Positions 60,091 to 64,000 of a DNA stretch of 64,000 nucleotides are shown in pieces. The notes under the pieces are model-generated. The model saw only the letters and a program-made list of their open reading frames with translations, was not told the DNA's origin and did not search any database. How positions within the stretch are numbered: the first letter of the stretch is position 1; each line of letters begins with the position of its first letter. Source of the DNA: CAYOBW01 sp964402115 (GTDB lineage: Bacteria > Verrucomicrobiota > Kiritimatiellia > UBA8416 > CAYOBW01); contig CAYOBW010000005.1 of assembly GCA_964402115.1 (NCBI GenBank), positions 1 to 64,000 on the forward strand, read 5' to 3'. The position numbers were made by a program, and so were the translations under genes.

Positions 60091-61392
60091 ATGAAATCAC
60101 GCCTTCTGGTCGTTTTCATGGCAGTCCTTCCGTTCGCGGCGAGGGCCGGCGACTGGCCGCGCTTTCGGGGCCCCGCCGGCGATGGCGTCTCCACAGCCGC
60201 CGGCCTGCCGTTGACCTGGAGCCCGACGCAGAACGTCGCGTGGGCCGCCGCCGTACCCGGCCGCGGTTACTCGTCGCCCGTGATACTGGGCAACCGCCTC
60301 TGGCTGACCACCGCCACGGAGACGAACCTGCGGCACTTCGTGCTCGGCCCGGACAGCGTGCAGCAGCCGGACCGCGCGGGGTTCGGCGCCGTTTGCCTGG
60401 ACCGGGCGACGGGCGGGATCCTGTGGCACACCGAGGTGTTCTCCCTTGATAAGCCGGACCCGGTGCACGACCTGAACAGCTACGCGACCCCCACCCCGGC
60501 CGTGGAGCCGGGCCGCCTCTACTGCGACTACGGGACCTTTGGCACCGCCTGCCTGGACGCGGAGACCGGCAAGGTGCTCTGGAACAAACGCCTGCCGCTG
60601 GACCACCAGGTCGGTCCCGGAAGCTCCGTCATCCTCTACAAGGATCTCCTCATGCTTGTACGCGACGGGCGGGATCAGCAGTACGTCACCGCGCTGGACA
60701 AGCGCACCGGCGAAACGGCGTGGAAGACCGAGCGGCCGCCCCTGGACGCGCCCGACGGGGCACAGCGCAAGTCCTTCTCCTCCCCGCTGCTGATCGACGG
60801 CGGCGGCCGCGCGCAGATGGTGGTCGTGGGGGCGCAGTGGGCGGTGTCCTACGAGCCGGATTCCGGGAAGGAGATCTGGCGCGTGCGCCACGGCAAGGGT
60901 TTCTCCATCGGCACCTGCCCGGTATACGGACGCGGGCTGCTGTTCTTCGGCTCGGGCGCCATGCACCCCGAGATGTGGGCGATGCGCGTGGACGGACAGG
61001 GCGACGTCACCGCGACGCACGTGGTCTGGCGGTCGGCGCACCAGGCGCCCGTCATGTCCTCGCCGCTCCTGGCCGGAGAAGATCTCTACTGGCTTTCCGA
61101 TGGCGGGGTCGTGAGTTGCGCCGACGCGGGGAGCGGCGCGCTGAAGTGGAAGAAGAGCCTGGGGCGGAGGCACATGGCGTCGCCGCTGCTCGCCGAAGGC
61201 CGGCTCTATTTCGTCGACACCACGGGCCGCACGACGGTGATCAAGCCGGGGCCCGCGTACGAGGAACTGGCTCAGAACCTGTTGGAGGGCCACGTCGTCG
61301 CCTCGCCGGCCGCCGTCGATGGCGACCTCTACCTGCGCACCGACGACCGCCTCTATTGCATCCGGGCCGCGCGCTTCGCGGAACGTCGGTAG
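60091..61392 (+). CDS. Secreted PQQ-like beta-propeller protein
   Basis: Predicted 433-residue exported protein. The signal peptide MKSRLLVVFMAVLPFAARA is followed at once by GDWPRFRGPAGDGVS, the usual start of outer-membrane or periplasmic PQQ-repeat proteins in PVC bacteria. About seven blades carry the G-x-x-x-W docking pattern (ATGGILWHTE, ETGKVLWNKRL, RTGETAWKTERP, DSGKEIWRVRH, GSGALKWKKSLG). No catalytic calcium or PQQ-binding residues of dehydrogenases can be assigned, so it is more likely structural or an assembly-type propeller than an enzyme. It is divergent from the GH123-like gene with a 90-base spacer. Confidence 0.9.
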   Translation: MKSRLLVVFMAVLPFAARAGDWPRFRGPAGDGVSTAAGLPLTWSPTQNVAWAAAVPGRGYSSPVILGNRLWLTTATETNLRHFVLGPDSVQQPDRAGFGAVCLDRATGGILWHTEVFSLDKPDPVHDLNSYATPTPAVEPGRLYCDYGTFGTACLDAETGKVLWNKRLPLDHQVGPGSSVILYKDLLMLVRDGRDQQYVTALDKRTGETAWKTERPPLDAPDGAQRKSFSSPLLIDGGGRAQMVVVGAQWAVSYEPDSGKEIWRVRHGKGFSIGTCPVYGRGLLFFGSGAMHPEMWAMRVDGQGDVTATHVVWRSAHQAPVMSSPLLAGEDLYWLSDGGVVSCADAGSGALKWKKSLGRRHMASPLLAEGRLYFVDTTGRTTVIKPGPAYEELAQNLLEGHVVASPAAVDGDLYLRTDDRLYCIRAARFAERR

Positions 61393-61686
61393 CCTGTCAG
61401 CGCCACCCATCCCCCGCTCACGCCCGTGACCCCATTTGTCCCCGATCTCGGACAACCTGCTGACGCTTGTCTATCGCCCCCTTATCCAACGCGTATCCAG
61501 GCCTTACCGCACCCGCGCCGCGCCGGCCAGCACGAATCAGGGGACTAAACAGTTACCACCGGTGATGGTGTACGCGAACGGCTGCGCCCTCGTGGCAGGG
61601 GAGGTCCGTTCCGCTCCCAGGCATCCGGCCGTCCATCTTGACGCATCCACTCCGCTTCAGCTACGGTGTTTCTCCAAGGAGGCGTA
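61393..61686. other. Intergenic region without recognised features
   Basis: About 294 bases between the propeller and methyltransferase genes. I see no gene, tRNA or palindromic element. The AAGGAGG at 61676-61682 is the ribosome binding site of the methyltransferase gene. Confidence 0.5.
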
Positions 61687-62448
61687 ATGCAGGCTTACAA
61701 CGAGGCCTTTGCCAAGATCTACAACATGCTCTGGCATGAGTTTGCTCGGAGCATCGCGCCGCGAATCCGCGAGTTCTATGAAAGCGCCTCTGGCGAGCGG
61801 GTGAACATATTCCTGCTGGATGTATGCTGCGGTGTGGGCCATCTGGCGCAGCACTTTCTCGAAAACGGCTATGACGTCACCGGCCTGGATGCGTCGCCCG
61901 CGATGCTGCACTATGCCCAAGAGAACACGCAATCCTACATCGATCAGGGCCGTGCGCGTTACGTGGAAGGGGATGCCGCGGACTTTACGCTGGACCGGCG
62001 ATTTGGTCTGGCTGTCTCTACCTTTGATGCGCTCAACCATCTGCCGGATATGGACGCGCTGCGCGGCTGCTTCCGTTCCGTTTTCGCGGTGTTGTCCGGC
62101 GACGGATGGTTCATCTTCGATCTCAACACGCGCCGGGGTTTGGAGCACTGGGGCGGGATCAGCGTCGTGGAGCGTGACGACCTGGTGCTGATGACGCGCG
62201 GGGTGGTGATAGAGGGCCCATCGCGCGCCTACACGAGGATCTCAGGATTCCTCAAGCTCGCTGACAGTGGGTTGTACGAGCGATTCGAGCAGACGACGTA
62301 CAACACGCTGTTTGATCTGGTCGAGGTGCGGGCTTCGTTGTTGGATGCGGGCTTCCGCAGTGTCCATTTCGCAAGCGCGAACAACCTGGTGGCCTCCCTC
62401 AACGCCCCGGAAGAGGAGCCGCGCGTCTTCATCGTCGCGCGGAAATAG
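61687..62448 (+). CDS. Class I SAM-dependent methyltransferase
   Basis: Predicted 253-residue cytoplasmic methyltransferase. Motif I is FLLDVCCGVGHLAQHFLENG, then VTGLDASPAMLHYAQEN, RYVEGDAADFTLDRRFGLAV, STFDALNHLPDMDALRGCF and GWFIFDLNTRRGLEHW. This combination is typical of the Methyltransf_25/SmtA-like group. AAGGAGG four bases before ATG 61687 sets the start. The DNA is less GC-rich than the genes on either side, suggesting separate acquisition. No functional link with the neighbours is apparent, and the substrate is unknown. Confidence 0.9.
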   Translation: MQAYNEAFAKIYNMLWHEFARSIAPRIREFYESASGERVNIFLLDVCCGVGHLAQHFLENGYDVTGLDASPAMLHYAQENTQSYIDQGRARYVEGDAADFTLDRRFGLAVSTFDALNHLPDMDALRGCFRSVFAVLSGDGWFIFDLNTRRGLEHWGGISVVERDDLVLMTRGVVIEGPSRAYTRISGFLKLADSGLYERFEQTTYNTLFDLVEVRASLLDAGFRSVHFASANNLVASLNAPEEEPRVFIVARK

Positions 62449-62497
62449 TATGTAACGGGCCTACGGCCCGCACGCCCGCAAGCATCGGGAGTACAGC

Positions 62498-63721
62498 ATG
62501 AAACAGACGCCTTGCACCAGGCGCCGGTTCCTGGCAACCGCCGGAGCAGGCCTGGCCGCTTTCCAGATCGTCCCCCGCCACGTGCTCGGCGGCCCCGGCT
62601 ACACCCCTCCCAGCGAAAGCCTCGGCGGCGCGCTGATCGGCTGCGGCGGGCGCGGCCCCGGCACGTTCGGAGGCCTCGGCCCCAACGTCCGGCAGCTCGC
62701 GCGCTGCGACGTGCGTTTCGCCGACTCGGCGGACAACAAGACCACGTACACCGATTTCCGGCGCGTGCTCGACCGCGCGGACATCGACGTGGTGGCCATC
62801 GCCACGCCGCCCCACTGGCACGCGCTGATTTCGATCGCCGCCATGCAGGCCGGCAAGGACGTGCTCTGCGAAAAACCCCTCACCCGGTTCATCGCCGAGG
62901 GCCGCGCGGTCGTAGCGGCGGAGCAGCGCTACGGCCGCATTCTGCAGGTGGGCACGTTCGGCCGGTACAACGCCATCCGCGATGCGCGCTGCATCCTGAT
63001 CAACAAGATCATGACCAGCGGACGCGTGAAGACCTGCCGCGGCGTGCACATCAAGGCCGGCGGCCTCAAGGTCAAGGAGTGGAGCGGCCTGATCAACGCC
63101 CGCCCGCAGCCCGTGCCCAAGTGGCTGGACTGGGATATGTACTGCGGCCCCGCCCCTCTGCGGCCGTTCCACCCCCACCGCTTCGGCGGCACACACCGGG
63201 GCTACTGGGACTACGAGGGCGGCGGCATGGCGGACATGGGCCAGCACCACTTCGATCCGCAGCAGTGGACCTACGGCAAGGACGCGACGAGCCCTGTCGC
63301 CATCGAGGCGCACGCGCCACCCGCCCATCCCGAGGCCTGCGGCATGTGGGGGTGGGTGGAACTCAAGTACGCCGATGGTTTTACATTCGTCATGGACAGC
63401 CAGGAGTGGGGCGAGCGGTACAACCGCCAACCCGGCCGGGAGGTCACCATGGAGGATCTCTCCCCCGAGGACCAGGCGTACGTCAAGACGCTGCCCGACG
63501 CACAGCCGTGGCCCTCCTTCGCGGAGGCCGTCAAGACCCGCCAGAAGACCGGCGGTTCGGCGGAACCCGCCCACCGCTGCGCGACCCTGCTGCACCTCGC
63601 GAACATCGCCATCCGGATGGGGCGCAAGATCGCTTACGACCCCGTGCGCGAGCAGATCGTCGGCGATCCCGCCGCCAACGCCCTCGTGAACCCGCCCATG
63701 CGCGCCCCCTGGCACATCTGA
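62498..63721 (+). CDS. Tat-exported Gfo/Idh/MocA-family oxidoreductase with shortened Rossmann region
   Basis: Predicted 407-residue exported oxidoreductase. The leader TRRRFLATAGAGLAAFQIVP is a clear twin-arginine signal. The dinucleotide loop LIGCGGRGPGTFGGLG is followed very soon by RCDVRFADSADNKTTYTDFR; the 20-30 residues that usually lie between the second strand and the Y-x-DFR element are missing. VVAIATPPHWHALISIAAMQ and VLCEKPLTRFIAEGRAVV (EKP) are intact. The second domain has WLDWDMYCGPAPLRPFHPHR and GGGMADMGQHHFDPQQWTYG. Whether NAD(P) is still bound normally is open. It is 18 bases upstream of the last gene in the window, probably in one operon. Confidence 0.92.
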   Translation: MKQTPCTRRRFLATAGAGLAAFQIVPRHVLGGPGYTPPSESLGGALIGCGGRGPGTFGGLGPNVRQLARCDVRFADSADNKTTYTDFRRVLDRADIDVVAIATPPHWHALISIAAMQAGKDVLCEKPLTRFIAEGRAVVAAEQRYGRILQVGTFGRYNAIRDARCILINKIMTSGRVKTCRGVHIKAGGLKVKEWSGLINARPQPVPKWLDWDMYCGPAPLRPFHPHRFGGTHRGYWDYEGGGMADMGQHHFDPQQWTYGKDATSPVAIEAHAPPAHPEACGMWGWVELKYADGFTFVMDSQEWGERYNRQPGREVTMEDLSPEDQAYVKTLPDAQPWPSFAEAVKTRQKTGGSAEPAHRCATLLHLANIAIRMGRKIAYDPVREQIVGDPAANALVNPPMRAPWHI

Positions 63722-63739
63722 AACAGGAGACCGACATCA

Positions 63740-64000
63740 TGCCGCACACACCCCCGTCCGCACGCCGCCGCCTCAGCCTGCCCGGCTTGCTGCTGCTCCT
63801 GTCCGCAACGGCGCTGGCGCCCCGCCCCGCCGGCGCGCAAGCCGCCCCGCCCCCGCCCGTCGTCACGAACAGCTTGAGGCAGCTGCCCGCGTGCGACCGC
63901 GACGGCAAGTACACCGGCCCCGCGCCGGCCGAGGCGCGCCGGCTCTGCGCCGACGTACTCGCCGGGGGCGTGCCCGCCGTGCGCGCGCTGGCCGACCTGC
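63740..64000 (+). CDS. N-terminal part of an exported protein, cut by window end
   Basis: An open frame of 87 codons runs from ATG 63740 to the window edge. AGGAG lies about ten bases upstream. The start encodes a basic n-region and hydrophobic core (LSLPGLLLLLSATALAP) with cleavage near AGAQA. After a proline-rich stretch the mature part reads VVTNSLRQLPACDRDGKYTG, then an alanine- and leucine-rich helical region (EARRLCADVLAGGVPAVRAL). This could be the first repeat of a HEAT-type helical protein, as is common next to exported Gfo/Idh genes, but too little is visible to be sure. Confidence 0.65.

Noticed and set aside
61393..61686. Possible tRNA or small RNA gene in the spacer
   Set aside because: No cloverleaf with a T-loop GTTCRA and acceptor pairing could be drawn; nothing supports an RNA gene.

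Overview
This window reads as chromosomal DNA of a GC-rich bacterium of the PVC group, most like Kiritimatiellota, Lentisphaerota or Verrucomicrobiota. The reasons are four secreted sulfatases, GH2, GH5-like, GH92 and GH123-like enzymes, DUF1080 and PQQ-propeller secreted proteins, Tat-exported Gfo/Idh/MocA proteins, CotH/lamin-tail giant proteins, and a C-terminal module with EYATxL and FYRV motifs. This placement is inference from gene content. I see no rRNA, tRNA, CRISPR array, transposase or phage gene.

Layout. 1-5 kb: a secreted C10 (streptopain-type) peptidase with a long repeat-containing tail. 5-6 kb: a spacer with a palindromic repeat and one small unknown frame. 6-12.4 kb: DUF1080 protein and three sulfatases, minus strand. 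12.4-13.9 kb: HAMP-GAF-HD-GYP phosphodiesterase. 14-20.8 kb: a type IV pilus/type II secretion-like locus with two tandem PilC/GspF-like gene pairs (a segmental duplication), three pseudopilin-like genes between them, and a divergent PilT/GspE-like ATPase. 21.3-32.7 kb: a secreted formylglycine-generating-type protein with both catalytic cysteines, a decayed nucleotidyltransferase fragment, GH5-like, GH2 and a 1901-residue CotH/lamin-tail protein. 32.9-37.8 kb: a tightly coupled six-gene operon: secreted protein, pseudopilin, ZnuABC-like metal transporter, methyltransferase. 37.9-38.5 kb: VapBC-like toxin-antitoxin. 38.6-42.5 kb: GH92 and a fourth sulfatase. 42.9-45.3 kb: Tat-exported Gfo/Idh protein plus Tat-exported xylose-isomerase-like TIM barrel. 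45.4-54.9 kb: eight same-strand genes (ROK kinase-like, PIG-L deacetylase, DegT aminotransferase, Gfo/Idh dehydrogenase, NagB, sugar nucleotidyltransferase, NahK-type kinase, MFS sugar transporter) with a divergent ROK repressor. 56.4-57.2 kb: Phd/PIN toxin-antitoxin. 57.4-64 kb: GH123-like hydrolase, PQQ propeller, methyltransferase, a second Tat Gfo/Idh protein and a truncated secreted protein.

How it fits together. The sulfatases, glycosidases and formylglycine-type protein make a toolkit for sulfated glycans, possibly host or algal glycans with mannose and N-acetylhexosamine. The eight-gene operon can import and rework an amino sugar: deacetylation, phosphorylation, oxidation/transamination at a ring carbon, and NagB deamination. 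I regard this operon as the best candidate for an undescribed pathway. The metal-transport/pseudopilin operon and the duplicated PilC/GspF locus are the next most unusual.

Intergenic DNA is rich in paired palindromes of about 115-135 bp in at least three sequence subfamilies (5333-5457; 8164-8279 and 45272-45400; 41001-41125, 42657-42780 and 57254-57385), which look like REP/BIME-type or MITE-like elements.
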